64,000 bases of DNA from Crocinitomicaceae bacterium (GCA_016719925.1 JADJYC010000008.1:1-64000); one strand, 5' to 3'; counted from the first letter of the stretch, positions 38,801-48,974 are shown. Translations and numbers: made by a program. Notes: a model not told the origin generated them from the letters alone.

Positions 38801-40137
38801 AATGTAGGGGCACGGTTCAATAATACCGGGTGTCCTTTCAATACGTTTTCAAGGATATCCCAAACAATAGGTTCTTTTTTATCAACGATTTTTTTAGCTG
38901 ATTTTACCGTTTTCACAACACCTCTTTCAATCAGTTTGCGAATAATAAACGGCTTAAATAATTCAGCTGCCATATCTTTTGGCAAACCGCACTCATGTAA
39001 TTTTAAGTTTGGTCCAACAACAATTACCGAACGCGCAGAATAATCCACACGTTTACCAAGTAAGTTTTGACGGAATCGTCCCTGTTTACCTTTCAATGAA
39101 TCAGAAAGTGATTTTAACGGACGGTTTGATTCTGTTTTTACAGCACTTGATTTGCGCGAGTTGTCAAACAAGGAATCAACTGATTCCTGTAACATACGTT
39201 TCTCGTTTCTGAGAATTACTTCAGGAGCTTTTATTTCCAGAAGTCGTTTCAGACGATTGTTACGGATAATTACACGACGATATAAATCATTCAAATCTGA
39301 AGTTGCAAAACGGCCACCATCCAATGGAACCAGCGGACGCAATTCCGGTGGAATAACCGGCACAACTTTTACCACCATCCACTCCGGTTTATTTTCAACA
39401 CGTGTAAATGATTCACGTAATGATTCAACAACCTGAAGTCGTTTCAGCGATTCTTTTTTACGTTGCTGAGAAGATTCTGTATTTGCGCGGTGACGCAGAT
39501 CAAACGACAGCGTATCCAGATCCAATCTTTGCAACAAATCATGAAGCGCTTCAGCTCCCATTTTAGCAATGAATTTATTCGGATCTGTATCTTCCAGATA
39601 TTGATTTTCTTTTGGAAGTTCATCAAGGATATCCAGATATTCTTCTTCAGTCAGAAAATCCATGTATTCCAAAGCAACACCATCAGCGCGTTTTGCAATA
39701 CCTTTTTGAATTACAACATAACGCTCATAATAAATAATCTGATCCAGTTTTTTGGTAGGCAGACCTAACAAATAACCAATTTTATTTGGCAAAGAACGGA
39801 AGTACCAGATGTGAGCAACAGGTACCACCAATGAAATGTGTCCCATTCTTTCACGACGTACTTTTTTCTCAGTTACCTCAACACCGCAACGGTCGCACAC
39901 AATCCCCTTATAACGGATACGTTTGTATTTACCGCAGTGACATTCGTAATCTTTTACCGGTCCGAAAATTCGCTCGCAGAACAAACCATCTCTTTCAGGT
40001 TTGTAAGTACGGTAGTTAATTGTTTCCGGCTTCAATACCTCACCGTGTGATTTTTCAAGAATCAACTCAGGAGAGGCCAGACTGATCGTAATTTTTGTAA
40101 AACTACTTTTTGGTTTTGTGTCTTTTCTAAACGCCAT
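35851..40137 (-). CDS. rpoC: DNA-directed RNA polymerase subunit beta'
   Basis: A 1428-residue intact frame. N-terminal zinc ribbon CHCGKYKRIRYKG with VCDRCGVEVT, the clamp, then LGKRVDYSARSVIVVGP and the catalytic NADFDGDQMAVHVPL triad, the bridge/trigger region (SIGEPGTQLTLRTFHVGGT) and a second zinc site (CEMKRGVCAKCYGR). It forms the catalytic centre with RpoB. It lies 30 bases after rpoB on the minus strand. Length is typical for Bacteroidota. Confidence 0.98.
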   Translation of the reverse strand: MAFRKDTKPKSSFTKITISLASPELILEKSHGEVLKPETINYRTYKPERDGLFCERIFGPVKDYECHCGKYKRIRYKGIVCDRCGVEVTEKKVRRERMGHISLVVPVAHIWYFRSLPNKIGYLLGLPTKKLDQIIYYERYVVIQKGIAKRADGVALEYMDFLTEEEYLDILDELPKENQYLEDTDPNKFIAKMGAEALHDLLQRLDLDTLSFDLRHRANTESSQQRKKESLKRLQVVESLRESFTRVENKPEWMVVKVVPVIPPELRPLVPLDGGRFATSDLNDLYRRVIIRNNRLKRLLEIKAPEVILRNEKRMLQESVDSLFDNSRKSSAVKTESNRPLKSLSDSLKGKQGRFRQNLLGKRVDYSARSVIVVGPNLKLHECGLPKDMAAELFKPFIIRKLIERGVVKTVKSAKKIVDKKEPIVWDILENVLKGHPVLLNRAPTLHRLGIQAFQPKLIAGKAIRLHPLVCTAFNADFDGDQMAVHVPLGNAAILEAQILMLASHNIRNSANGAPITVPSQDMVLGLYYITKLKKTAGDVKVKGEGMTFYSPEEVIIARNEGKLDLHAAIKVRTNDLDENGNIVTKLIESTCGRVLFNELVPDECGFINDVLTKKALRDIISKVLAVCGTAKAAQFLDDIKNLGFTMAFRGGLSFNLDDVIIPAEKDEMIETANKEVEEVMMNYNMGLITNNERYNQIIDIWTHTNTRLTSKLMERLIKDQQGFNSIYMMMDSGARGSKEQIRQLSGMRGLMAKPQKSGASSQDIIENPILSNFKEGLSVLEYFISTHGARKGLADTALKTADAGYLTRRLVDVAQDVVINEEDCGTLRGVVVSALKKSDDIVESLYDRILGRVTVHNVFKPGSDELIIGAGEEVTETAAKLIEESEIESVELRSVLSCEMKRGVCAKCYGRNLSTSLMAVMGDAVGVIAAQSIGEPGTQLTLRTFHVGGTAANIAEEADIKAKFEGNLDIEELKTIPTKDKDGKNVLVVIGRSAEAKITDSRTGIILMTANVPYGSILVAENNSKVKKGDVICKWDPYNAVILSDVKGVVQFENITEGETFREEIDEQTGFTEKVITENKNKKTIPTVSIIEGGKSKEIIRSYNLPVNAHIVVNQGDKIEAGTILVKIPRVSGKSGDITGGLPRVTELFEARNPSNPAVVAEIDGIVTYGKVKRGNREIVVESKTGEVRRYLVPLSKHILVQENDFVRAGQSLSDGAITPKDILNIKGPTAVQEYLVNEIQEVYRLQGVKINDKHFEVIVRQMMLKVEIEEAGDTKFLEGQSIHKADFFEENDALYGKKVVIDAGESEGIKAGQIITARKLRDENSTLKRKDKKLIEARDAVPATSTPLLQGITKASLQTRSFISAASFQETTKVLNEAALNGKEDYLLGLKENVIVGHKIPAGTGFRQFQNIVVGNQEEYEELMSN

Positions 40138-40167
40138 AGTCTTTAAATATTATTTAATACCTGTCAA

Positions 40168-43100
40168 TTATTCCATTGTAATGTTCAATCCCAAACCTGC
40201 CAGCTCATTCAACAATACATTGAATGATTCAGGAATACCAGGCTCCTGGAATACTTCACCTTTTACAATTGACTCATATGCTTTAGCACGACCAATTACG
40301 TCGTCTGATTTAATAGTAAGGATCTCTCTGAGGATATTTGATGCACCATATGCTTCAAGTGCCCAAACCTCCATCTCACCAAAACGCTGACCTCCGAATT
40401 GTGCTTTACCACCAAGAGGCTGTTGTGTAATGAGCGAGTATGGTCCGATAGAACGCGCGTGCATTTTATCATCAACCATGTGTCCGAGTTTCAGCATGTA
40501 AATTACACCTACCGTTGCGGGTTGATCAAATTTTTCTCCGGTTAATCCATCTGTAAGATGTGTTTTCCCGAATTTTGGAATACCTGCTTTTTCAGTATAC
40601 TCAGTAATTTTCTCCAGAGATGCCCCGTCAAAAATAGGAGTGGCAAATTTCATTCCCAGCTCCATACCAGCCCATCCCAAAACAGTTTCGTAAATCTGTC
40701 CTAGGTTCATACGGGAAGGTACCCCAAGCGGATTCAGAACAATGTCTACCGGTGTTCCGTCAGGAAGGAACGGCATATCCTCTTCACGAACGATATTTGC
40801 AACAATACCTTTGTTTCCGTGACGGCCCGCCATCTTATCCCCAACTTTCAGTTTACGTTTTTTAGCAATGTAAACTTTTGCCATTTTCACAATTCCTGCA
40901 GGTAATTCATCTCCTACTGAAATCTGGAATTTTTTACGTTTGAAAACACCAAGCAAATCATTAGCCTTAATGTTGAAATTGTGAAGTAAACGCTGAATTA
41001 ATTTGTTGGTAGCACTGTCGGTTGTCCAGTCATAAGGATTCACAATAGAGAAGTCTACTGTCTGCAATGCTTTTGCAGTGAATTTAATTCCTTTTTTCAG
41101 GATTTCCTCTTTGTAATTATTGAATACTCCGTTGGATTTTTGTTCACCAAGAATGTTCAATAATTTTTCAATCAATACTCCTTTTAATTCTCCTGCTTCT
41201 TTTTCATAATCAGCATCAAGTTGAGCAAGAACCGGTTTATCTTTTGCTTTTGTTTTACGGTCTTTTATTGCACGTGAGAATAATTTTTTATCAATTACCA
41301 CACCACGCAATGAAGGCGAAGCTTTTAATGATGCATCTTTAACATCACCTGCTTTGTCACCAAAGATCGCACGCAAAAGTTTTTCTTCCGGTGAAGGATC
41401 TGTCTCTCCTTTTGGAGTGATTTTTCCAATCAGGATATCACCTTCTTTAATCTCAGCACCAACTCTGATAATTCCGTTTTCATCAAGATCTTTTGTAGCA
41501 TCTTCAGATACGTTTGGAATATCAGCAGTTAACTCTTCCAGTCCACGTTTTGTATCACGCACTTCAAGCGCATACTCATCAATATGGATGGATGTGAAGA
41601 TATCGTTACGAACAACTTTTTCAGAAATTACAATCGCATCCTCAAAGTTATATCCCTGCCATGGCATGAACGCAACTTTAAGATTTTGTCCCAATGCAAG
41701 TTCTCCTGCCTGAGTTGCAAATCCTTCACAAAGTACTTGTCCTTTTTCAACTTTGGTTCCTTTAAAAACAATCGGACGAAGGTTAATAGTTGTACTCTGA
41801 TTTGTTTTCTGGAATTTAGTCAATTCATATGTTTTCAAATCTCCGTCAAAACTTACCAGCTTGTCATCTTTAGACATGTTGTAACGGATTTTGATTTCGT
41901 TTGCATCTACATATTCAACTACACCGTCTCCTTCAGCATTGATCAATACACGTGAATCTTTAGCAACCAATTTTTCAATTCCAGTTCCTACAACCGGAGC
42001 TGTAGGTTTTAGCAACGGAACTGCCTGACGCTGCATGTTTGATCCCATTAACGCACGGTTAGCATCATCATGCTCCAGGAATGGAATTGAAGAAGCCGCA
42101 ATTGATGCAATCTGGTTGGTTCCAACGTCCATCAACTTAATCTGAGTAGGATCTACAACCGGGAAATCTCCTTCAAGACGTGCTTTTACTTTATCTAACT
42201 GGATTTTTCCTTTAGCATCAATTTTTGCATTTGCCTGTGCAATGATTTTTCCTTCTTCTTCTTCTGCACTTAAATAATTTGGTTTCTCACTTAATTTCAC
42301 AGTACCATTTTCAACTTTCCAGTATGGTGTTTCAATGAAACCAAGTTTGTTGACTTTTGCATAGACACACAGTGAAGAAATCAAACCGATGTTTGGTCCT
42401 TCAGGTGTTTCAATTGTACACAAACGTCCGTAGTGAGTATAGTGAACGTCACGAACCTCAAATCCGGCACGCTCTCTGGAGAGACCTCCAGGCCCGAGTG
42501 CAGATAAACGACGTTTGTGAGTTACCTCAGAAAGTGGATTTGTCTGATCCATAAACTGTGATAACTGATTTGTTCCGAAGAACGAGTTAATCACCGATGA
42601 TAATGTTTTTGCGTTGATCAAATCGATTGGAGTGAACACTTCGTTATCACGTACATTCATACGCTCACGAATTGTACGCGCCATACGCGCAAGTCCAACC
42701 CCAAACTGAGTATGCAATTGTTCACCAACGGTTCTTACACGACGATTACTCAAGTGATCAATGTCATCAATCTCAGCTTTCGCATTGATCAATTCGATCA
42801 GATATTTTACAATGAGAATGATGTCTTCTTTGGTAAGAACTTTTTGACCCATATCCGTTTTCAAACCAAGTTTGGTATTGATACGGAAACGACCAACTTC
42901 ACCTAAATCATATCGAGAATCAGAGAAGAATAATTTTTCAAAAACACTTCTTGCAGTTTCAAAATCAGGCGGCTCAGCATTTCTCAATTGACGGTAGATA
43001 TGTTCTACTGCCTCTTTTTCTGAGTTGGAAGTATCTTTTTGTAATGTATTATAGATGATTGCAAAATCAGCAGTGTTGATATTCTCTTTGTGAAGAATAA

Positions 43101-43982
43101 TTGATTTTACCCCTGCGTCAGCAATCAGGTCCAGATGTTCTTTTTCAAGGATAGTTTCGCGGTCAAGCAATACCTCATTTCTTTCGATAGAAACAACTTC
43201 ACCGGTATCTTCATCAACGAAATCTTCAATCCAGGTTTTCAAAACACGGGCAGCAAGTTTACGGCCCTGTGCTTTTTTTCATGTTGCCTTTTTTTTACTT
43301 TAAATTCATCCGCAAGATCAAAAATCTCAAGGATGTCTTTATCTGTTTCATAACCAATGGCACGGAACAAAGTAGTAACAGGTAATTTCTTTTTACGATC
43401 GATATATGCATACATGACATTGTTGATGTCTGTTGCAAATTCAATCCATGATCCTTTGAAAGGGATGATACGCGCAGAGTAAAGTTTGGTACCATTTGCG
43501 TGTCTGCTTTGTCCAAAGAATACACCCGGTGAACGGTGCAGCTGAGAAACAATAACGCGCTCTGCTCCGTTGATCACAAAAGATCCTTTTGGAGTCATGT
43601 ATGGGATAGTTCCCAAATACACATCCTGCACGATTGTTTCAAAATCTTCGTGTTCAGGATCTGTACAATAAAGTTTCAGTTTTGCCTTCAGCGGAACGCT
43701 GTAAGTCAGGCCTCTGTCAATACACTCAGAAATGGTATATCTTGGCGGGTCGATAAAATAATCCAAAAACTCGAGTACGAACTGATTTCGTGTATCGGTT
43801 ATTGGAAAGTTTTCACTGAACACTTTAAACAAACCTTCATCACTTCTGTTTTCAGGGGTTGTTTCCAACTGAAAAGACTGTCTGAAAGATTCAAGCTGAA
43901 TGTCCAGAAAATCCGGGTACTCCAGTGAAGATGCACGGCCACCGAGATTTATTCTTTCTGAGCTTATATTTTTTGGTACCAA
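40168..43982 (-). CDS. rpoB: DNA-directed RNA polymerase subunit beta (two indels near 43280)
   Basis: N-terminal protrusion (from 43982: SSLEYPDFLDIQLESF), FVINGAERVIVSQLHRSPG and then a break at about 43271-43296, where a T8 and a T7 run flank codons for a KGNMKK-like link. Removing one base from each run joins FKVKK to KKAQGRKLAARVLKTW, the normal sequence. The large part contains MGSNMQRQAVPLL, EDAIVISEKVVRND and KMAGRHGNKG, all normal. Joined length about 1270 aa. rpoB is essential and single-copy, so this break is strong evidence of consensus error in the sequence. Transcribed with rplL upstream and rpoC downstream. Confidence 0.95.
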
Positions 43983-44042
43983 GGCTAAAAATTTTTAGTT
44001 AAACAAATTGTCATCAAAAACAAGGGCTCTTTTAAACAGATG

Positions 44043-44070
44043 TAGGCACATACTCAAAGAGTAGTGCCTA
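44043..44070 (-). promoter_or_regulatory. Hairpin in the rplL-rpoB gap (attenuator or processing site)
   Basis: Arms TAGGCAC and GTGCCTA enclose 14 bases in the 111-base gap between rplL (stop 44094) and rpoB (start 43982). Attenuators or RNase processing hairpins sit here in many bacteria. No long T run follows at once on the minus strand, so read-through or processing is more likely than full termination. Confidence 0.5.
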
Positions 44071-44093
44071 ATCTGTGTAAATGCTCGTATTTC

Positions 44094-44465
44094 TTATTTT
44101 ACTTCAACAACAGCACCTGCCTCTTCAAGAGATTTTTTCAGGCCTGCAGCTTCGTCTTTAGAAACTCCTGATTTCAATGGAGAAGGAGCTTTGTCAACCA
44201 GTTCTTTTGCTTCTTTCAGTCCAAGACCAGTAAGATCTTTAACTAATTTCACGATAGCAAGTTTGTTTGCACCAGCATCTTTAAGTACAACATCGAACTC
44301 AGTTTTTTCAGCAGCAGCTTCCGCTCCGCCTCCACCACCTTGCATAACTACAGCAGCAGCAGCAGGTTCGATACCATATTCGTCTTTTAAAATCTGGGCT
44401 AACTCGTTCACTTCTTTAACTGTCAGGTTAACCAATTTCTCCGCGAATTCTTTTAATTCAGCCAT
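44094..44465 (-). CDS. rplL: 50S ribosomal protein L7/L12
   Basis: A 123-residue acidic protein with the N-terminal dimer helix (LKEFAEKLVNLTVKEVNELA), an alanine-glycine hinge (AAAAVVMQGGGGGAEAAA) and the C-terminal globular domain EFDVVLKDAGANKLAIVKL and GLGLKEAKELVDKAPSPLK. Forms the ribosomal stalk that recruits translation factors. Follows rplJ. Confidence 0.97.
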   Translation of the reverse strand: MAELKEFAEKLVNLTVKEVNELAQILKDEYGIEPAAAAVVMQGGGGGAEAAAEKTEFDVVLKDAGANKLAIVKLVKDLTGLGLKEAKELVDKAPSPLKSGVSKDEAAGLKKSLEEAGAVVEVK

Positions 44466-44522
44466 TTTATTTTGTTTTAATTTAAGTTAATATTATTGTT
44501 CCCCGTTAAGTGGAGAGGCCTA

Positions 44523-45023
44523 TTAGTTTTCTGCCGGCCATTTGCGGTCTTCACGAGTAAGACCAGAAATAACTTTCTGAGCAGGTGATTTAAGAGCAGC
44601 AATGATATCAGCGATAAGCTCATTTTTACTTTTCAGTGCAGCAAGCATGTCAACGTTTTTATCGCCAACATAAATGTTCTCTTGAATATATGCACCTTTT
44701 AAAACGGGTTTATCACTTTTTCTTCTGAACTCCTGTATCAATTTTGCCGGTACGTTACCAACTTCTGAAAACATTACTGCGGTAGGTCCATGCAATGAAT
44801 CATATAATTCACTGTAATTTCTTCCGGCCAGACTCTCCATTGCTTTTTTAAGTAATGTATTTTTTACTACCAAAAGCTCCACTTTACTCTGGAAACATTT
44901 TCTTCTGAGGTTGTTAATGGTTTCAACATTCAAACCTGCAGTATCAGTCAAATAAAATACGCCTGATTCAGACAACTTTGCCGCCAAATTTTCAATGTAC
45001 TTCGATTTTTGTTCTTTAGTCAT
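44523..45023 (-). CDS. rplJ: 50S ribosomal protein L10
   Basis: A 166-residue protein: KSKYIENLAAKLSESGVFYL, LLVVKNTLLKKAMESL, LHGPTAVMFSEVGN. It anchors L7/L12 on the ribosome and may regulate its own operon. The C-terminus (ISGLTREDRKWPAEN) is unlike the usual hydrophobic L10 tail, so a late indel in this region is possible, but no clean repair was found. Starts 14 bases after rplA. Confidence 0.95.
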   Translation of the reverse strand: MTKEQKSKYIENLAAKLSESGVFYLTDTAGLNVETINNLRRKCFQSKVELLVVKNTLLKKAMESLAGRNYSELYDSLHGPTAVMFSEVGNVPAKLIQEFRRKSDKPVLKGAYIQENIYVGDKNVDMLAALKSKNELIADIIAALKSPAQKVISGLTREDRKWPAEN

Positions 45024-45037
45024 AATTTAGCGATTTA

Positions 45038-45736
45038 TTAAACAACAAAACTTCTTGAATCAATAGCAATACTTGGGCTCATTGTTGAGCTCATGTATAC
45101 ACTTTTAATGTATGCTCCTTTTGCTGATGAAGGTTTCATTCTTACAATAGTTTGTAATAATTCATTTGCGTTTTCTTCGATTTTTTTAGGATCAAAAGAA
45201 ACTTTAGCAACTGAAGAATGAATGATTCCATATTTATCAACGCGGAAATCAATTTTACCAGCTTTTGTTTCAGTTACAGCCTTTCCGATTTCCATGGTTA
45301 CAGTTCCTGTTTTAGGATTTGGCATCAAACCGCGAGGTCCCAATACTTTACCTAAAGCACCCACTTTACCCATTACAGAAGGCATTGTAATGATCACATC
45401 AATATCGGTCCAACCCGCTTTGATTTTATTGATGTATTCATCCAAACCAACGTGATCAGCTCCGGCAGCTTTTGCCTCAGCTTCTTTATCTGGTGTACAA
45501 AGTACCAGCACGCGCACATCTTTACCTGTACCGTGTGGTAATGCAACAGATCCGCGAACCATTTGATTTGCTTTACGAGGATCAACTCCTAAACGCACTG
45601 CGATATCAACTGATGCATCAAATTTTGAATTTGAAATTTCCTTAACCAGACTTGAAGCTTCAGCCAAGGAATATGCTTTTGCCCGGTCAACTTTCGCGAG
45701 CGAAGCTTTTCTCTTTTTAGTTACTCTACTTGCCAT
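45038..45736 (-). CDS. rplA: 50S ribosomal protein L1
   Basis: A 232-residue protein with the L1 core: FDASVDIAVRLGVDPRKANQ, VRGSVALPHGTGK and KVLGPRGLMPNPKTGTVT. Binds 23S rRNA at the E-site stalk and can repress its own message. Starts 2 bases after the rplK stop. Intact. Confidence 0.97.
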   Translation of the reverse strand: MASRVTKKRKASLAKVDRAKAYSLAEASSLVKEISNSKFDASVDIAVRLGVDPRKANQMVRGSVALPHGTGKDVRVLVLCTPDKEAEAKAAGADHVGLDEYINKIKAGWTDIDVIITMPSVMGKVGALGKVLGPRGLMPNPKTGTVTMEIGKAVTETKAGKIDFRVDKYGIIHSSVAKVSFDPKKIEENANELLQTIVRMKPSSAKGAYIKSVYMSSTMSPSIAIDSRSFVV

Positions 45737-45738
45737 GA

Positions 45739-46182
45739 TTAATTAGATTTTGGAAATTCACCTGTTACTGTAAGTCCCATACTGCGGGCAGTTCCTGCTA
45801 CCATTCTCATAGCTGAATCTACTTTAAAACAATTCATGTCCTGAATTTTATCTTCAGCGATTGTTTTAATTTGATCCCAGGAAACTTTTCCTACTTTGTT
45901 TCTGTTTGGTTCTGCTGAACCTGATTTTAATTTGGTCACTTCCAGAAGCTGAACAGCTACCGGCGGAGTTTTTACAACAAACTCAAACGATTTGTCTGCA
46001 TATACTGTAATTACTACCGGAAGAACCTTCCCTGGTTTGTCCTGTGTACGAGCATTGAACTGCTTACAGAACTCCATGATGTTAACACCTTTCGAACCTA
46101 ATGCAGGTCCTACCGGCGGGGAAGGATTTGCTGCTCCACCTTTAATCTGAAGCTTGATTAATCCAACGATTTGTTTTGCCAT
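45739..46182 (-). CDS. rplK: 50S ribosomal protein L11
   Basis: A 147-residue protein, GLIKLQIKGGAANPSPPVGP then ALGSKGVNIMEFCKQFN and AGTARSMGLTVTGE at the end. Part of the GTPase-associated centre; partner of L10/L12. Intact. Confidence 0.97.
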   Translation of the reverse strand: MAKQIVGLIKLQIKGGAANPSPPVGPALGSKGVNIMEFCKQFNARTQDKPGKVLPVVITVYADKSFEFVVKTPPVAVQLLEVTKLKSGSAEPNRNKVGKVSWDQIKTIAEDKIQDMNCFKVDSAMRMVAGTARSMGLTVTGEFPKSN

Positions 46183-46273
46183 TTTTGTTTGTTTTTTGTA
46201 GTTCTATCGTGCGTTAATCAGCGGGGGAAGCATTCGAAACATCGCTGTAGCACTCCTACACGTTAATAAAAAA

Positions 46274-46861
46274 TTAATTGCTTTTATCTACTTGCATATA
46301 GCTAAGTTCAAGCGGTGTTTTACGACCAAAAATCTTAACCATTACCTGCAATTTTTTCTTTTCCTCATTAATTTCTTCGATAACACCATTAAAGCCATTG
46401 AAAGGTCCATCAATAACTTTAACCGTTTCACCTATTACGTAAGGAATATTTAATTCCTCTTCATGTTCAGACAGTTCATCAACTTTACCTAAAATGCGGT
46501 TAACCTCTGCAACTCGCATAGGCATTGGTTCACCTCCTTTTGTACCAGACATAAATCCGATCACATTGGGCACGTTATTAATCACGTGCTGAACCTCACC
46601 GTCAAGAATAGCCTCCAGTAAAACATATCCCGGAAGATAACTTCTTTCCTTGCTGATTTTTTTTCCGTTTTTAATCTGGTAAACTTTTTCAGTTGGTATT
46701 AAAACCTGACCTACTAAATTTTCCAGTTTATGTCTTTTTATTTCAAGTTCAATTGAATCACGAACCTTCTTTTCTTTACCACCAATGGCACGCACCACGT
46801 ACCAACGCTTTTTTTCTTCAGCGGGAGCGGGTTTTGTTTTATTTACGATTTCGTCAGCCAT
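46274..46861 (-). CDS. nusG: Transcription termination/antitermination factor NusG
   Basis: A 195-residue protein. NGN domain: KRWYVVRAIGGKEKKVRD, with SYLPGYVLLEAILDGEV and VPNVIGFMSG; KOW motif: ETVKVIDGPFNGFNGVIEEI. An N-terminal extension rich in K/P/A precedes the NGN domain. Couples RNA polymerase with Rho or the ribosome. Confidence 0.97.
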   Translation of the reverse strand: MADEIVNKTKPAPAEEKKRWYVVRAIGGKEKKVRDSIELEIKRHKLENLVGQVLIPTEKVYQIKNGKKISKERSYLPGYVLLEAILDGEVQHVINNVPNVIGFMSGTKGGEPMPMRVAEVNRILGKVDELSEHEEELNIPYVIGETVKVIDGPFNGFNGVIEEINEEKKKLQVMVKIFGRKTPLELSYMQVDKSN

Positions 46862-46867
46862 AAAAGT

Positions 46868-47092
46868 TTATTGTTGAACGATATTATAATAAAACCCTAA
46901 AATTCCTTTCCAGAAACTGTCTCCGGAATTAATACCAAAAACGAAATCCATTGCAAAAATGATCAAAGCAAAAATCAGGGATGCAACCAAAACAACGATT
47001 GCGCTGCTTTGCAGTTGATTCCAGGTTGGCCATGTTACTTTGTGAACCAATTCGCCGAAAGATTCTTCGATATACTGGATGATGTTAGCCAT
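46868..47092 (-). CDS. secE: Preprotein translocase subunit SecE
   Basis: A 74-residue single-span membrane protein: IQYIEESFGELVHKVTWPT, the conserved VTWPTWNQLQSSAIVV and one membrane helix to about residue 55. Part of the SecYEG channel. It sits between tRNA-Trp and nusG as in other Bacteroidota. Confidence 0.95.
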   Translation of the reverse strand: MANIIQYIEESFGELVHKVTWPTWNQLQSSAIVVLVASLIFALIIFAMDFVFGINSGDSFWKGILGFYYNIVQQ

Positions 47093-47212
47093 GTTCTGTT
47101 TCGTTTTTAAGTTTAAGCGGTTTTTATGGCCGCTTTACTTTTGGTTTTTCAATTATCAGGAGGAGTTCAGAATCACAATAAGATTCCTCTTTCCTGCCCT
47201 TTTTATTTTTTG

Positions 47213-47283
47213 CACGGGCGGAGAGATTCGAACTCCCATCAACGGTTTTGGAGACCGCTATTCTACCCTTGAACTACGCCCGT
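47213..47283 (-). tRNA. tRNA-Trp (anticodon CCA)
   Basis: Acceptor ACGGGCG pairs with CGCCCGT; anticodon loop CTCCAAA gives CCA. T arm GGGAGTTCGAATCTCTC. It lies between tuf and secE on the same strand and is part of that transcription unit. Confidence 0.95.
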
Positions 47284-47322
47284 AAACGGGAGAGGACGAG
47301 CCCCTCCCTTACTTAGTTCGTG

Positions 47323-48510
47323 TTATTTCAAGATTTCAGTCACCTGACCAGCACCAACTGTTCTACCACCTTCACGGATAGCAAAACGAAGACCCTGGCT
47401 GATAGCTACCGGAACGATCAATTTTACAGTAATTGTAACGTTGTCACCAGGCATAACCATTTCACGACCATCTCCAAGAATAATTTCACCAGTTACGTCT
47501 GTTGTTCTTACGTAAAACTGAGGACGATATTTATTATGGAACGGAGTGTGACGTCCACCTTCTTCTTTTTTCAGGATATAAACCTCAGCTTTGAATTCAG
47601 TGTGAGGAGTAATTGAACCTGGTTTTGCGATAACCATACCACGACGGATATCAGTTTTCTCAATACCTCTCAACAACAAACCTACGTTGTCACCAGCTTC
47701 ACCTCTGTCAAGGATTTTGCGGAACATCTCAACACCAGTTACAACTGATTTCAGTTTTTCCTCACCCATTCCGATGATGTCAACCTCTTCACCAGAGTTG
47801 ATAACACCTGTTTCAATTTTACCAGTAGCAACAGTACCACGACCAGTAATTGAGAACACGTCTTCAACCGGCATCAAGAATGATTTATCAACTTCACGAA
47901 CCGGAAGTTCAATCCAAGTATCAACAGCATCCATCAATGCTTTCACGGTAGCAACCCATTTTTCTTCACCGTTCAATGCTCCAAGAGCAGAACCTTGAAT
48001 AACCGGAGTTTTTTCACCGTCATATGAATAGAAAGATAACAAATCTCTGATTTCAATCTCAACAAGTTCTAACAATTCAGGATCATCAACCATATCCACT
48101 TTATTCATGAATACAACCATACGAGGAACGCCAACCTGACGACCTAAAAGGATGTGCTCACGAGTCTGAGGCATTGGACCATCAGTCGCAGCAACCACAA
48201 GGATTGCACCATCCATTTGCGCAGCACCCGTAACCATGTTTTTAACATAATCCGCGTGACCTGGGCAGTCAACGTGTGCATAGTGACGGTTTTGTGTTTG
48301 ATACTCTACGTGAGAGGTGTTAATAGTGATCCCTCTTTCTTTCTCTTCAGGAGCGTTATCGATTGAAGAGAAATCGCGCAATTCAGCAAGTCCTTCTTTA
48401 GAAAGAACTGTTGTGATAGCAGCAGTTAAAGTTGTTTTACCGTGGTCAACGTGACCAATTGTTCCAATATTTACGTGCGGTTTGGAACGGTTATAGGTTT
48501 CCTTAGCCAT
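47323..48510 (-). CDS. tuf: Elongation factor Tu
   Basis: A 395-residue intact protein. G domain with GHVDHGKTTLTAAIT (P loop), RGITINTSHVEYQ, DCPGHADYV and NKVDMVDD; domains II and III follow, ending in GAGQVTEILK. Delivers aminoacyl-tRNA to the ribosome. Four tRNA genes precede it and tRNA-Trp follows it, the arrangement of the tufB operon of many bacteria. Confidence 0.98.
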   Translation of the reverse strand: MAKETYNRSKPHVNIGTIGHVDHGKTTLTAAITTVLSKEGLAELRDFSSIDNAPEEKERGITINTSHVEYQTQNRHYAHVDCPGHADYVKNMVTGAAQMDGAILVVAATDGPMPQTREHILLGRQVGVPRMVVFMNKVDMVDDPELLELVEIEIRDLLSFYSYDGEKTPVIQGSALGALNGEEKWVATVKALMDAVDTWIELPVREVDKSFLMPVEDVFSITGRGTVATGKIETGVINSGEEVDIIGMGEEKLKSVVTGVEMFRKILDRGEAGDNVGLLLRGIEKTDIRRGMVIAKPGSITPHTEFKAEVYILKKEEGGRHTPFHNKYRPQFYVRTTDVTGEIILGDGREMVMPGDNVTITVKLIVPVAISQGLRFAIREGGRTVGAGQVTEILK

Positions 48511-48595
48511 AATCTACAATTGTTTACTTTTTATTATTAATACAAAATTTATACAACACAAAAACACACCTCTGTAAAGTGTGCACTTACATTCG

Positions 48596-48667
48596 AGCCA
48601 ACGATGGGAATTGAACCCACGACCTCTTCCTTACCAAGGAAACGCTCTACCCCTGAGCTACGCCGGC
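48596..48667 (-). tRNA. tRNA-Thr (anticodon GGU)
   Basis: Acceptor GCCGGCG with CGTTGGC; anticodon arm TTTCC-TTGGTAA-GGAAG gives GGT. Last of four tRNAs upstream of tuf. Confidence 0.94.
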
Positions 48668-48687
48668 ACAATGTTCTTTTAATTTTA

Positions 48688-48761
<74 letters not shown>

Positions 48762-48777
48762 CTGAAACAAAGTAAAG

Positions 48778-48859
48778 TGGGGAGAGCAGGATTCGAACCT
48801 ACGAAGACTAAGTCAGCTGAGTTACAGTCAGCCCCAGTTGGCCACTTTGGTATCTCCCC
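48778..48859 (-). tRNA. tRNA-Tyr (anticodon GUA)
   Basis: Acceptor GGGGAGA with TCTCCCC, anticodon arm GCTGA-CTGTAAC-TCAGC giving GTA, and the long variable arm expected of bacterial tRNA-Tyr. Confidence 0.95.
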
Positions 48860-48877
48860 AAGTACTTTATTTACTTG

Positions 48878-48950
48878 AGCCGGCAGAGGGACTCGAACCT
48901 CCGACCTGCTGATTACAAATCAGCTGCTCTACCAACTGAGCTATGCCGGC
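48878..48950 (-). tRNA. tRNA-Thr (anticodon UGU)
   Basis: Acceptor GCCGGCA with TGCCGGC, anticodon loop TTTGTAA giving TGT. First gene of the tRNA-tuf transcript. Confidence 0.95.
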
Positions 48951-48974
48951 CAATACTATTAAAAGAACGCTAAA

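Noticed and set aside
43271..43296. Programmed ribosomal frameshift in rpoB
   Set aside because: Two separate homopolymer indels are needed to restore the frame, and many other genes show the same pattern, so consensus error is simpler.
44523..45023. Frameshift near the end of rplJ
   Set aside because: The tail looks odd for L10, but no single-base repair gave a clearly normal C-terminus, so the frame is kept as it stands.
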